Below, piece by piece: positions 38,568 through 51,359 of a DNA stretch of 64,000 nt (its first letter is position 1; the number at the start of each line of letters is the position of its first letter). The DNA lies in the NCBI GenBank assembly GCA_963965975.1, contig OZ014412.1:4776501-4840500 (forward strand). Direction: 5' to 3'. The notes under the pieces were generated by a model. The model made no database searches, had not been told where the DNA came from, and saw only the letters and a list, made by a program, of their open reading frames with translations. This DNA comes from Xestospongia bergquistia. Taxonomy: Eukaryota > Porifera > Demospongiae > Haplosclerida > Petrosiidae. A program made the translations under genes and the position numbers.

Positions 38568-40589
38568 ATGGCTGAGGCATTGCCACAGCAAGAGGCTTCA
38601 TCTTCTAGACAAGATGATGTCATTGATTTAAGTGGAATAGAAACTATTAATCCAGGATTACAAGGGTTATTGCCCCCTCATGGTGGCACTAAGTCCCCAG
38701 CTGACAAACCAACCTGTCTTATATGTCTCGGTATGGCAGGATCTGGTAAAACCACTTTTGTACAGGTGAGTAAGTAACCAGTAAAGTGATATTCTGTTGT
38801 TAGTACTTTTTTTCTTTTGTATAGAGAATAAATGCATATCTTCATGCTCATAAAACTCCACCATATGTCATTAATTTAGATCCAGCTGTCCATACGATAC
38901 CTTATCCTGCAAATATTGGTAATTTATTCATCCTCTCTGCTCCTTTTTTGGTAATAATGACTATTTTATGTTGCTAGATATACGCGATACTGTTAATTAT
39001 AAAGAAGTAATGAAACAATACAATCTTGGTCCTAATGGGGGAATTGTGACCTCGCTAAACCTGTTTGCTACTCGATTTGATCAAGTCATGGGATTTATTG
39101 ACAAAAGAGCTAAAGAATGCAAGTAAGAACAAAATTTACATTCACAGAGTCATCCATTAGCTAAGTATCTGTCCATTCAATTTTTATATGTCCATTTAGG
39201 TATGTAATATTCGACACCCCTGGTCAGATTGAAGTTTTCACATGGTCTGCATCAGGAGCTATTATTACAGAAGCTCTTGTAAGCCAAACATTTGTATCTT
39301 TCTCGATAACTTCTTTATACTAAAATCAGCTTATTTTTATTTTTAGGCATCGGTCTTTCCAACTATAGTAATATATGTCATTGACACTATTCGAAGTGTT
39401 AATCCAATCACTTTTATGTCCAATATGTTGTATGCTTGTAGGTAAGGAAGAGAGGGAGGGAGGAGCTGTATCATGTTTGTCTCAATCTACTTTTGTTTGC
39501 CCCATAGTATTCTTTATAAAGCTAGACTCCCATTTATTGTGGTAATGAACAAAGTGAGTCATATTAATAACAGCTGTATTACTTAATACACAGTGGGTCA
39601 ACCCTCTTATTAAAAAAACACTAAATTAATGATACCTTCTATATTTATGGGACACATACTAATATGTTAGCATATTACTTAACATCTGTATTGAAAAGAT
39701 GTTGAATAGATGTTTCATTGTAGCCAGACCATGTATTAATGCATATAACATACTCCACTCTCTATATATATAGACTGATGTTGTAGATCACAAATTTGCT
39801 ATGGATTGGATGAAAGATTTTGAAGTATTTCAAGAAGCATTGGAACAGGTTCTAAACATGTGGACAATTTGTGTTGCTATGGTGACTGTATCTATTAATT
39901 ATTAGGAGACATCATATTCCTCTAATTTAGCTCGTTCGATGAGTCTAGTTTTGGATCAATTCTATGAAAACTTAACAGTAAGAGGAGCTTATATGCAGTA
40001 ATAAGCTCAGGGTGGCTTATAATTGATACTATACACAATTTACTGAATGATTATATTTTATTTCAGACTGTTGGTGTGTCCTCATTAATTGGTACTGGAC
40101 TGGATGAGTTCTTTCAAGCAGTTGATGTTGCAAGAACAGAGTACATTAAGGATTACTTACCACAGATGGAGAAATTAAAAAAAAAGAAAGATGATGAAGA
40201 ATTAGCTAGGTAAGGTAAGAACAGCTTGAGATATTATTATTATGTTAACAGACAAGAAGAACAATTAGAAAGACTAAGATTGGATAGAACTGAAGGAGAA
40301 GAAGTTAGTTTAGAACAACAGGTTGTCACAACAAGTAAGAGAAAGAAGGAGCAATTGATACTAATGATATTTTAATATATGCATGAATAATTGTGTACAT
40401 GTATTGTTATTATTCATTTAAGGCTCATACTCATGTTTAAGAGTCTTGGACTGGGTATGAGGCTATAATTTGAGTTATATTTATTGTTTAGGTGTTCCTA
40501 GGCAACAGAGAATAGAGCTTCGTTTAGGAGGTGAGGAGCAGGAAAGTGATAGTGATAATGAAATGGTTGTAGAGAGAGAGGATAGTTAG
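38568..40589 (+). CDS. GPN1: GPN-loop GTPase 1
   Basis: Eleven exons (38568-38765, 38825-38918, 38978-39122, 39200-39278, 39347-39441, 39508-39553, 39774-39848, 39906-39977, 40067-40209, 40252-40334, 40492-40589) encode 375 residues, the usual length. The P-loop GMAGSGKTT is at about 55-63, the family's diagnostic Gly-Pro-Asn at about 105-107 (LGPNGG), DTPGQIE in the switch region, and an NK.D base-recognition motif (MNKTD). The C-terminal third is charged and coiled ([19 protein letters not shown]) and ends in an acidic tail. GPN1 with GPN3 is needed for assembly and nuclear import of RNA polymerase II. The stop is 113 bp from the eIF3F stop on the other strand. Confidence 0.96.
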
Positions 40590-40702
40590 TTTATTACAAG
40601 TTAATTAATTAATTAACTATTAATTAACTATTGTCTGCCATCAATCATTTATCATGAAATATTTTTTGTTAACATTTTCCAATTATAATTATAGGGTGTG
40701 GT

Positions 40703-42333
40703 TTATTTGGGAGGTGCACATATATGAGTTACTTTCTCCCCTAGTTCTAACTGTGTCTGTGTAAGATTGGATAAATAGACTATCATCAGTAAATCCTAAA
40801 ATTAGAAAAAGATATTAATTATCATCAGATATTATAGTATTATTTAACCCATTGATACAGCTGCTCTTTCATCCATTCTCTACTAACCTGCATTGTACTG
40901 TTCATAATTTTATCAAATTGAGCAGAATCCAGGCGAGGTACCTTTGCTACCAACTCCATAAGCAGTCGACCGATTTTACTATCGGGAGGAATAGCACCAT
41001 CCTAAACAACACATAACAATTATATAACTCCAAAAAACAAACAACTTACAATAACATTCTTCACATAGACCAAAAGCCGATCTACAGCCTCTTCCATGTC
41101 TTCTAAAACATCCTTAAATCTTTCTAAGTCTTTCATGATGGGTGTGGTATTACCATCATCTTTACTTACAGTCTGATATAATAGACTGATACCAACTCTC
41201 TCAGGATCAAAATAGATAATCTCGACAGGGACAGGAGAAAAAATAACACCTTGAGTTTTATCAGGAAGACCAACAGGACACCTAAGAAAGTGATCAGTTA
41301 TCTTTGTTAATCGAAGAGTCACATAGGCAGACATACTGTGGCCTTAATATATTCTATACATACACAATATCATATATATGTACATACATAATATCATGTA
41401 TATGTACATGTATAATATCATGTATATGTACATGTACATATTACATATGTACATGTACTATATTTAATATATACATGTACATTTATATCATGTATATGTA
41501 CATGTATGATGTCTTTATGTACATGTATGATGTACATGTACATATTATATATGTACATGCACTATATTTAATATATACATGTACAATTATATGATGTATA
41601 TGTACATGTACATATTGTACATGTACAATTTACAATATCTATGTAACATAATACCTTATATAAGCTTTGATATCTAGTTGGCCTGTCTTTAGTTTACAGT
41701 CAAAAGTTAAATAGACTGGGGGAGGATCACGTTTACTATAATAGTCATGTATTAGAACAGAATGCATCTTTATCGTAGCATTAGTAGCATACCTGAAAAT
41801 AGATGCATAAGAATGGATGCATAAGACAGCGAATGGACGTGACAAAATTAACATAAATGGACAGATGATTTACATACCATCCTAATACTATGTCCATAGG
41901 ATTAATTGTTTGATGTAGACTGTACATTTTCTGTTCATATATCATGTCAATGGCTACTTCTTCATCAGTTTCATTGTGAGGTACTGGATATGCCGAGGAA
42001 ATCTAAAAATAAAAACACATTAATGGAGAAGAATACATGTCATGTACGTATATGTAAAACAGATTGAAATAGTATGTCAACACAAACAGAAGAAAATATT
42101 GTGTTATTATTATATGGATAATTTTGAAGTAATAGTTATCACGTGATAATGATTAACGATAATATTAACCACTGATGATAACTTGCCTCGTAGATGCCTT
42201 CGTTTTTCACTCCTAACAGTGAACCAATAACACGAGTTTGACTCTCTTTGGGGCGTCTTTCATGGCTGTCTACGATGGAAAAGGCGGCTACTGGGTGCAG
42301 GTGAACTACTATACCATGGACATTAGACTCCAT
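40703..42333 (-). CDS. EIF3F: Translation initiation factor 3 subunit F
   Basis: Six exons (42333-42187, 42002-41878, 41792-41655, 41281-41050, 41001-40888, 40795-40703) encode 282 residues. An MPN domain spans about 6-135 (HPVAAFSIVDSHERR, VIGSLLG, HNETDEEVAIDM, WYAT) and lacks the metal-binding JAMM residues, as in other eIF3F. A helical C-terminal region ends with LMIVYLSNLTQTQ, matching the known family end. It is an octamer core subunit of eIF3 on the 40S ribosome. It lacks the long Pro/Ala-rich N-terminus of mammals. The first intron starts with GC (GAG|GCAAGT), a rare GC-AG intron. The start lies 125 bp downstream of the SIRT3 stop, on the same strand. Confidence 0.95.
41345..41635. 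repeat. Palindromic (TACATG)n-type repeat in an eIF3F intron
   Basis: About 290 bp of TGTACATGTA-based palindromic units with ATATC spacers lies in the intron 41282-41654. Because each unit is self-complementary, the whole tract can fold on itself. Confidence 0.85.
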
Positions 42334-42458
42334 GCTGTTGGGTGGTTTCAATATACTTAGAGGTGTGGCGAGTTGCGAGTAAATAAAGTTATATTTGTTA
42401 TAAATACGGTATATCAAAAAAATTGGTATAAAAATTAATACATTCAAAAATAAGATTA

Positions 42459-44947
42459 TCACTTCTTTTTATCTGATAAATTTAATTGACCGAAACTTTC
42501 AGTCAAATTATCAGTTGTGACATTATTTTCACTAGAAGAAGCCGGTGTAGCCACATCAGGACTAGTGGGCGTGGTCTGATCAAATACTCTTCCACTATCA
42601 GGTACATTCTGTTTCCCAGGTGTCTCAATTGCATTACGTTCTACTGTAGGCTCCACCCCTTTCTCTCTCATGATATCTTGTAGCTCCTCTTCCCATCCAG
42701 CCAATGTTACTAACTCAGTTATTTTGTCAACAAGGTCACCGGTCATTACAACATCTTTACTTCTTCTACGTTGATATTTGAATGGACCTACGACCTCTCG
42801 ATTGATCAGAATACGAGGAACATCAAATCTTGTCATAGTAGCTAGACTAGCAAATGGTTCTACCTGTGTGGGTGTGGTCATAACATGAAGATGGACACTC
42901 CCATTATGTAAGTGTTTATTTAAATGATGTCAATGTTTTATTTAAATAACATGATATCATACTGACATCATAATGATGTCATCATTATGACTACATGTAT
43001 GTGTACCTGTGGTTAAGTGGGTGTGGTTTGTCTCATACCTCTAGTGATGTTCCCATTATAAAGAGGAGATCACATTGAGCAAAGTCCATGTGTCGTAAAG
43101 AATAAAATCGTTGAGGAAGATCCTCTCCAAAAAATACAATATCTGGCTTGACCACACCCTAAAATGATAGTCAGTTATCCTATAGCCAGCCTATCAGTCC
43201 ATTCATCCATTAATCCATCCATTCATCCATTAATCTATCCATTTATCCATTAATCTATACATTCATCCATTAATCTATCCATTTATCCATTAATCCATCC
43301 ATTCATCCATTAATCTATCCATTTATCGATTAATCTATCCATTTATCCATTAATCTATCCATTCATCCATTAATCCATCCATTTATCCATTAATCTATCC
43401 ATTCATCCATTAATCCATCCATCTATCTCTCCATTAATCATACCGAACAGAACTTGTGTTTACAGCGTGGTAGCCTGTCTTTAAATATAGTTGACTATAA
43501 AGATATTACATAAAATATGTTATATTATCATTACACTCACTTTAACTTCATCAGCATCATGTCTACTATGACATATAGTACAAGAAGCTGTAGAAAAAGA
43601 ACCATGAGCTTCAACAAGTCGTGCTGTCTTAATTCCAGCCACTTGAAGAGAGAAGCATTAAAAAAATTTATGAATGATCTGTACCTATATTCATGTATAC
43701 TGATCAATACTACATATAATTATAATTCAATATATATCACTATATACATTGGTAGCTATATTTGTGTATATAAAGTACATAATAATTATGCCAGCACCTC
43801 TTACATCTTTCTAAGCCGTCAATATTTTGTGTATAAGTTCGTAATAGATATCCTTTGTCTTGTAGTAATCTGATGAAGTAATGGACTATATTTGGGGAGT
43901 ATTTTCCAGGATAAAGGTCCTTGGCTAGAGTGAAAAACGGACGAGGATTGTGGAAGAAGAAAGTGATATCAAAGATGGCAGAAGGCTCTGGGATACGATA
44001 CTGCTTGAGATTATCGTACAAACCACTTCCAGGAGTTCTATGTGAGACCAAATGAGTGACTTGTCTGTCTATGCTACCCATTAAACTTACCTAAAATCAG
44101 GTATGCCACTAGTAGTACTAATACCAGCTCCAGACATTACTATTATTTTTTTGTATTGCATTTTTACCAGACCCCTAGCTAAATCCTCAACAGTAAATGT
44201 GTCACCATTTTTAAAACCTCTATAATGATCTCTTCTGAAACTTAGAGGTTTACTCGGACCTAAGGAAGCACTTGTATGAGACAATCTGATGTTGATAGCT
44301 GATCTAGTGGTTGATTGATTGGATGGGGGTGTGGTTAATTTCAACAGGAACTGATTCGTTGATAAAGCACTTGATCTAGAAGCTGTTCCAGATAAGGAGT
44401 GGCTTTGTAGAGGTGGCGCTCCTGTCATGCTATGAGACAGAATGGGTACTAGTTTAATTTGTCGTGTAATGTTAGGTAAGTGACAATCAACTTGAGCCAA
44501 ACTGGATTGACGAGTTGAAGAGTGGATGGACGTCGTAGACAATTTATGACTACAAGGTGTGGTCACTTTGTCATGTCTTGATTTCCTTCGTTTGTGAACT
44601 GAGCTTTTAATGAAAGTTCTCTGTGAAATTAGTCGAGTTTTGGTTTTTAATTTTACAGAAGAGCTTCGTTTTCTTGGTTTTTTACTTGATGTTTTATCAA
44701 TGTGATATTTAGTACCATATATGTCACTATGGGAAAATGGGCTCTCCAGGTGTCGTTGAAAACTTGAAGTACGAGATACCCTACTGGACATTTTGGGTGG
44801 GGCTAAGAGAATGGACGAATAGAGAAGTGAATGAACAGCTGGAATGGATACTTTTGAATTTGAGTCATTTAAAATTGAAGTTTTTGGAACTGGATATAAA
44901 GGAGCTTTCAGTGTGCTTCTTAACAGTCTAAGAAATAATGGAGTCAT
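42459..44947 (-). CDS. SIRT3: NAD-dependent protein deacylase, SIRT3-like, mitochondrial
   Basis: Six exons (44947-44091, 44037-43805, 43641-43541, 43494-43444, 43158-43039, 42863-42459) encode 588 residues. The first 24 residues have Arg/Lys and no acids with alternating hydrophobics, a good mitochondrial targeting signal. A basic Ser/Thr-rich region follows to about 250. The class I sirtuin core then runs from about 255 to 500: GAGIS and GIPDFR for [12 protein letters not shown], catalytic His in [18 protein letters not shown] and GTSLEVEPFA. It removes acetyl groups from Lys, releasing nicotinamide. The zinc site pairs CTIC with CKHKFC (four residues between the second pair, usually two), in a 51-bp exon that needs confirming. 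The tail of about 90 residues is Ser/Thr-rich and acidic. Confidence 0.93.
43190..43440. repeat. (TCCATTNATCYA)n tandem repeat in a SIRT3 intron
   Basis: Some 20 units of TCCATTAATC/TCCATTTATC lie in the intron 43159-43443. On the gene's own strand it reads as a purine-rich ATGGAT repeat. Confidence 0.9.
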
Positions 44948-45204
44948 CAGTCATCACTTGGTTCTATGAGGGAGGGGCTGTTGTTATGACAACTGTTCAT
45001 GAATATTAATGATTGGTAACTATGCTAATTACTCATAGTTAATTAATTAACTATTAATAATTCAATTTAGCTCAATAAAGTGCATGTGGCGTACTCGCTC
45101 TTAGAGTGTTTAGAAGGTGGAGAAATCTATTTTACTAAGTGACTAATCTTAGTGCTGTCGATTGATTTCAGTCATATTGCTATTATTGAGTGTCCTAGTT
45201 TCTC
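44948..45204. promoter_or_regulatory. Divergent promoter region, SIRT3 (-) and FN3 receptor (+)
   Basis: 257 bp between the two start codons. It contains an AT-rich palindromic segment (about 45035-45055, TTAATTAATTAA) and no obvious TATA box. Confidence 0.45.
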
Positions 45205-46208
45205 ATGTCTTTACCGACTCTGCTATTGTTGATCGTTCTTGTAGCATGCCAAAACGTGCTGACCGCAATAAACAATGGGGAGAGTTCAGATGGTGAGTCT
45301 AAGACGATAAACATAGTAAATACATGTTTGTTGCCAAAGATTTGACAGATGTATTATCTTGTTGTCGTATTTACACTTAACTTGTTGTCTGATAGTAAGA
45401 TCTATGCTTTATATTAAGGGATACCGATATATTGTAGTGAATGACTTACAATATATGTATCAATTTGGTTTGTTGATTGCTATCATATAACTATCATGTT
45501 TATGGGTAGTTTTGATAAACTTAATAAATGATTTGTAGTAGATTTGAATACCTGGTATCTACACAACATTGTTATTTTTATGTAGAGGGTTATTCTATTG
45601 TGGTTGTGTGTTTTGTTAATATTGTTAGCTCTGTCTTGAATAAAATCAAAATAAATGTTGCAAACCCTACCTGTACTTCACTCAGTATCAGCTGTACCTA
45701 GCAGTAAAGGAAGTAGCTGTTACTATTGTGGTGTGTTATCACCACAATGGTTTGTAGTTGACAAGACTTTGAACTCTCTCTCCCCCTCCCCCCTCTCTCT
45801 CTCTCTCTATCTCTCTCTCTCCCTCCCTTTTTTGCTTGCTATTTATATTGACTACATAAGCTATGTATGTGTAAACATTATTATGTTTATAAACTAATAA
45901 CGATGATATTTCAATTATTTTCTTTTGCCAATGGCAATAATCTTGTAGTTAAATTATTGAGACAAATGGTCAATTAAGTGTTTGTATTAGTTAACGAGGT
46001 ATTGTTAACTACTATAAGTATGACGTATGTCTTTTTGTATTGCCAATTGCCGTCATCGTTCTCTCTCTCTCTCTCTCTCTTGCCCCCCCCCCCTCTCTCT
46101 TTCTCTCTCCCTCTCCAGTCGCAGATGTGATTTTTCCTGAAGATTCATATCAATCTGAAGATAACCTCTGCACAGAAGGTAAGTACACTCTTGTCATGTG
46201 TGCGCACA

Positions 46209-46241
<33 letters not shown>

Positions 46242-49200
46242 TGACTGAATGTACAAATGTTCAAGTAACATAAAAAACACCACATGATACCTATAATCAT
46301 TACACTATCTACTAACATTATATACATAATTAACTTGTTTCAATAATATCGATTTTTTCAAAATCTAATTTTTGATGTTTGTTTTATATATCCTTGTTTG
46401 CTCACGCCATCTTTCAAAGAAGATTTAAATGCATTTCTCTAATTAAGTGATTTGTTTAAACAGACTGTACACCATGACTTTATATATCATTTAGATTTTA
46501 GCTTGTTTTTATTCTTGTCACTTGTTAGTTCAGATAAATAGAAGACATACTGTTAAAATAGTATATATTTTAAAAGTTTAAAAACAGTTAACAATCATGG
46601 TATGTACAACAATAGCTTTACAACTGTTTGAAACATGACTCTTTTTGTAACCTGAAACAACTTTTATGTGGCTAACTAGTTATTTCATTGTTGTAAGCTT
46701 TAGAGCATATTTTAATATATAAGAGTTAGGGTGTAGATAGGGTCATTGTACATACCTACACACTTAACAATCCAGAAAGTGTCTATATAATGTGTTAGTG
46801 TCTCTTTCTGAGAAGAGTCCTATCAACTGTTCTATAGTAAACACACAACATGGGTTTTTTGGAATAATTAAATTATATAAACTTTAAGAGAGTGAGAGGT
46901 GTAACAAGTAAGAGCTTGTTTTGTGTTTCTATTGCTACCAGCTGGGTAGTAAGTAGAGTTCTTTATTGTCATAATTGGTAGTATGTGATAAACTTTGGCC
47001 TGGATGGAGGACAGTTGAGTGGCTTCACTACACATACTCTAGTACAGACTCCTAATATAAGACATCATTTACCACATGAACCACATGAAAACAGTTCTAG
47101 AGACAAAACAAGACTATGATATACCTTTTATACTCAACTGAATAGCATATGGCTTATGGTATATACATACATATATCTGTATGTATGTATAATATTGGGC
47201 AGTTATGAGCTTCTTACAATTACTCTATCTAGAGAAGTCGTTTGATGTCTTTTATGAAGCCAATTTTATTGGTACCTGTCAATACATTTATTTAATAAAT
47301 GACTTTTCTAAGCTATCCTGATGTAATTATATACAGTGTATATTTAATAAAATGAGAGCTAGTATAACAGCTATTATAGAAGCTTTAAAATATCCTATTG
47401 TATTTTGAGGCAGTTAGTGCTAACTAGATTTATTACAGCTGCTCCTTTTTAGTTAAGGATTAACGTTCCAACTTGTTTGTGGTAATTAGTGGTCTGCCAA
47501 ATTTAGAGGGAGGAGTGTTTGATTGGTGCAATGGTTGAAGGCTGTGGACATGATATATAATGATAATTTAATGCTTCAATGAGTTTGTAACAACATCTGT
47601 TTTACTGTAAATTATAAATGTGAAATAACTCACCCACCCCCTTCTCTCTGTTGTGTATGTATGCACCCATGATCTAACTCTCTTTGTTAGTTGTGAATTA
47701 GGCTTTTTTGATGTGGGAAGCACATTTAAGGAGACAACATCCTTCATTAGCTTGAGGAATGATCTGTATTTCTTTGGATACATATTATGTTAGTTGGAAG
47801 AATTGAGTATCTGTTTTTTCCTGATAGATAATGTATTTTGTGTTAGTTACATGTCTGGTATCTGAGGGATGAAATGGAACTACATTGTATTTGTTGGTTT
47901 AGTGACTGCTCAATGAGTAGAGTTATATAGGAATGTGAGAAACATGTCTGTCCTTTGTTAACTTGAATATAAAGCTATGCTTATTTGTTGTATGGTAAAC
48001 AGTCATCTTAATAGTAGCTATTCTAGGTGACCGTGTAAGTACTGATGCTTACTAGTTTAGAGCTTACTAATGGTAGGTATCCTAGGTCACTGTGGTAAGT
48101 ACTGATTTTTACTAGTCTAGAGCTTACTAATGGTAGCCATTCTAGGTCATTGTAGTAATTAATGACTAGTTTACAGTCTCACTATCATACATTGTAGATA
48201 ACTTATATTGAGAACATTTCAGTGCCAAGAAGTGTCTATTTTAAGGACAAGTTATTTGTTTATTTTAAACTAATCAAAATAATTTAGATTGTAGGTAGTT
48301 CTTTATATTATGTCTGGAATCTCAATATGGTCAGGCTCTGTGGTAGAGTAACCATTTTAATGGTCTTGATGCCATGTAGACCAGGGAATCTTGTCTTTAT
48401 ATATACATACATCAAGTACTTGTTCATAGTATGTCTTTGATATCAGACAAAGATATGACAAGTTTTACTCTAACAAGTTTGTGTAATGTCAACACAATAA
48501 AGCTTTTGAAATGTTAATACTCAAATGAATTTTGTGACAGTTGTATTGTCGCTTTCTCAGTTATTAAACTTCAAACATCACTGACTAAATATAGTAAGCT
48601 CTAGCTACTGTTTGTAATCTCTAAGCTAGTGGACATCAGTACTTGCCACATAGGATAGCTACTGTTTGTAAGCTCTAGGCTAGTGGACATCAGTATTTGC
48701 CACATAGGATAGCTACTGTTTGTAAGCTCTAAGCTAGTGGACATCAGTACTTGCCAGCTACTCTTTGTAATCTCTAAGCTAGTGGACATCAGTATTTGCC
48801 ACATAGGATAGCTACTGTTTGTAATCTCTAAGCTAGTGGACATCAGTACTTGCCACATAGGATAGCTACTGTTTGTAAGCTCTAGGTACATAGGATAGCT
48901 ACTGTTTGTAAGCTCTAGGTACATAGGATAGCTATTGTTTGTAAGCTTTAAGCTAGTGAACATCAGTACTTATTACAGTGACCTAGGATTACTAACTACC
49001 TTTAGTAAGCTCTAGTGAACATCAGTAACATTTACTGGTATATTTATTTTATTATTCTACATTTTATGATAATTACATACACAGATAATGTTTATTATGA
49101 TACTTAACATACCATTTCCTAAGAGTTGTCTGTACCTAGTTCTTTGTAGATGTGGTTTTTAAGAAATATTTACAATTGTTGACAGTTTTAAATAGTGTTT

Positions 49201-51301
49201 ATTGTACTTACCAATGGAAGAGAGAGCACGATCTCATTTAATTTGCTACACTAGAGCCGACTTTAACAAACAGAGAAAGAAATAATAATAAAATTGACTA
49301 TTTCCCTAGTGATTTGTTATCTATGATTGTGTATGTGTGTATGTTATAATGTTATACTATACCTTATTAATAATAACAATATTCATGATGATAATTGGAC
49401 TTGTTTAGTTGTAAATCTATCTTCTTAACAATATTCATAAGACAATGACTACCAGTTCTAAATTCAACTAGTCTATTTTTAATACCATTTTACATTAAAC
49501 TGTATACTATATGTTATTAAGAGTCGTGTACATATGTAATGTTCTCATCTTGAGACACTATATATTATGTACTATACAGACTTTTGACGGTGTTATTTGA
49601 CATGTAAAACATGTACATTTGGACTGTAATTGTCACCATAATTGGCATCATTAGTATTGCTAATGATGAGGGCATCAGATTATATCGTATGGACATGATA
49701 CAATGGTGTGTTATCAAGGACTAATCAACAATAATTAATAAGTTAATGATATCAGATGTGACTATTGTCCCTTTTATTGTTGGTGATATATTACAGCTGC
49801 CAATGTTTATGGTTAAGGTTACAATTATAGTCAATATATGTATTCCATTTATAGCCTTTTTTAGTATACACGATAACATTTCTATGTCTAGTACACAACT
49901 TGTTTTTTTGAACTTTGGTGATAAACTATTATAGGATATGATATCATATTTACATAACCTTTTTACATTATACTTCAATGAAGAGCACAAAAGAATACTC
50001 CAGGACATACCTGACATAAGTAGACTATGTTGTTACTAAGGGCTACTATGAGGTCAATAAAATATCAGTTATGACTTGACCCACAGTAGTTATGTCTACT
50101 GTTACCTTTATCACCTTATGATTAAGTACATGTGCATACACTACCCTCTTATTAAATACATGTACATGTATATAACCACTTGTTAGATATATAATATGTA
50201 TGTATAATATGTGATCATTGTTCATAGTATATATCCTCTTAATGATGCATATATGTCACTTCAAAAATAATAAAGTTTGCATGTAGTCAATTTTTAATAC
50301 AGCTGTTGTAAGCAGCTGGTTTGATTTAAATATTTATAATATGGTATGTGTGATATCAGTGTTATTATTTTTGTATAGAATATCCAAGTAATTTGAATGT
50401 AAGTGAAGTTTTATCAGAGACTGCTGTTATTAAGTGGATGGCGGTGAGTTAACACTGCATTAACATTCCATTGAGTTTGTTATAACAATGTGTTAATGGA
50501 GTTATTCTGTGTTAAATTAAGATAATGTTAAATCTGCTGTACTACTTTATTGGTATTTATTAATTATTACTACAACAATATCGTACTTGAAAAAAAAAAT
50601 CATCCTATAATTTTTTTGGGAAGATACTGACTTAACAGTGGAATATTGACTAAAGCTACAAAGATTGTATAATTAGCAGGAGTGTCTGTCAAAGACTATA
50701 ACTATAGAATGCTAGAAATATAGGCAGAGAAGTAAGCAAGCTAATAAAAAGCTTTGAGCATTGATCAATCAGACCAATCATGACAGTGTTTGCAATTAGA
50801 AATCCATTGGTTATTAAGTGTGTTGGTGGCTGACTCAGCAGTTAAAGGACATAGTTTTTGTTTTCATTTGTTACTTTGATTGTTGTATACAATACTAATA
50901 AAAAAATGATAAATTTGCTAATATGGTCCAAAACAATTCTGGTATGTGCAATAAAAACTATTTTACTTTTTGCTATGTTATGCTAGTATCCCAATATATG
51001 CTGACTAACAGAGCTATGTACACATGTACTGTTGTTCACTGTATTCCCACTAGGGAATATATATTCTCAATACAACTTTAATATTATAAACACAATGGTT
51101 ATATAATATATGATAGCACTAATGAGATAAGTATGTCTATTAGCTTGGTAATGTAATCTATGAAACAATTATCATTTATTTGTTAGTTCATATTGTCATG
51201 TACATGTACATAATTAGCAACAACATTATTACAAGGTCATCAAAGAGAATTATAATTGGATTTGTCATATTGAGGATTAATGATATAAAATATGAGAATT
51301 G

Positions 51302-51359
<58 letters not shown>

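Noticed and set aside
48601..48963. 120-codon minus-strand frame and CRISPR-like look of the spaced repeats
   Set aside because: It is a eukaryotic minisatellite in an intron; units are contiguous and degenerate, without unique spacers.
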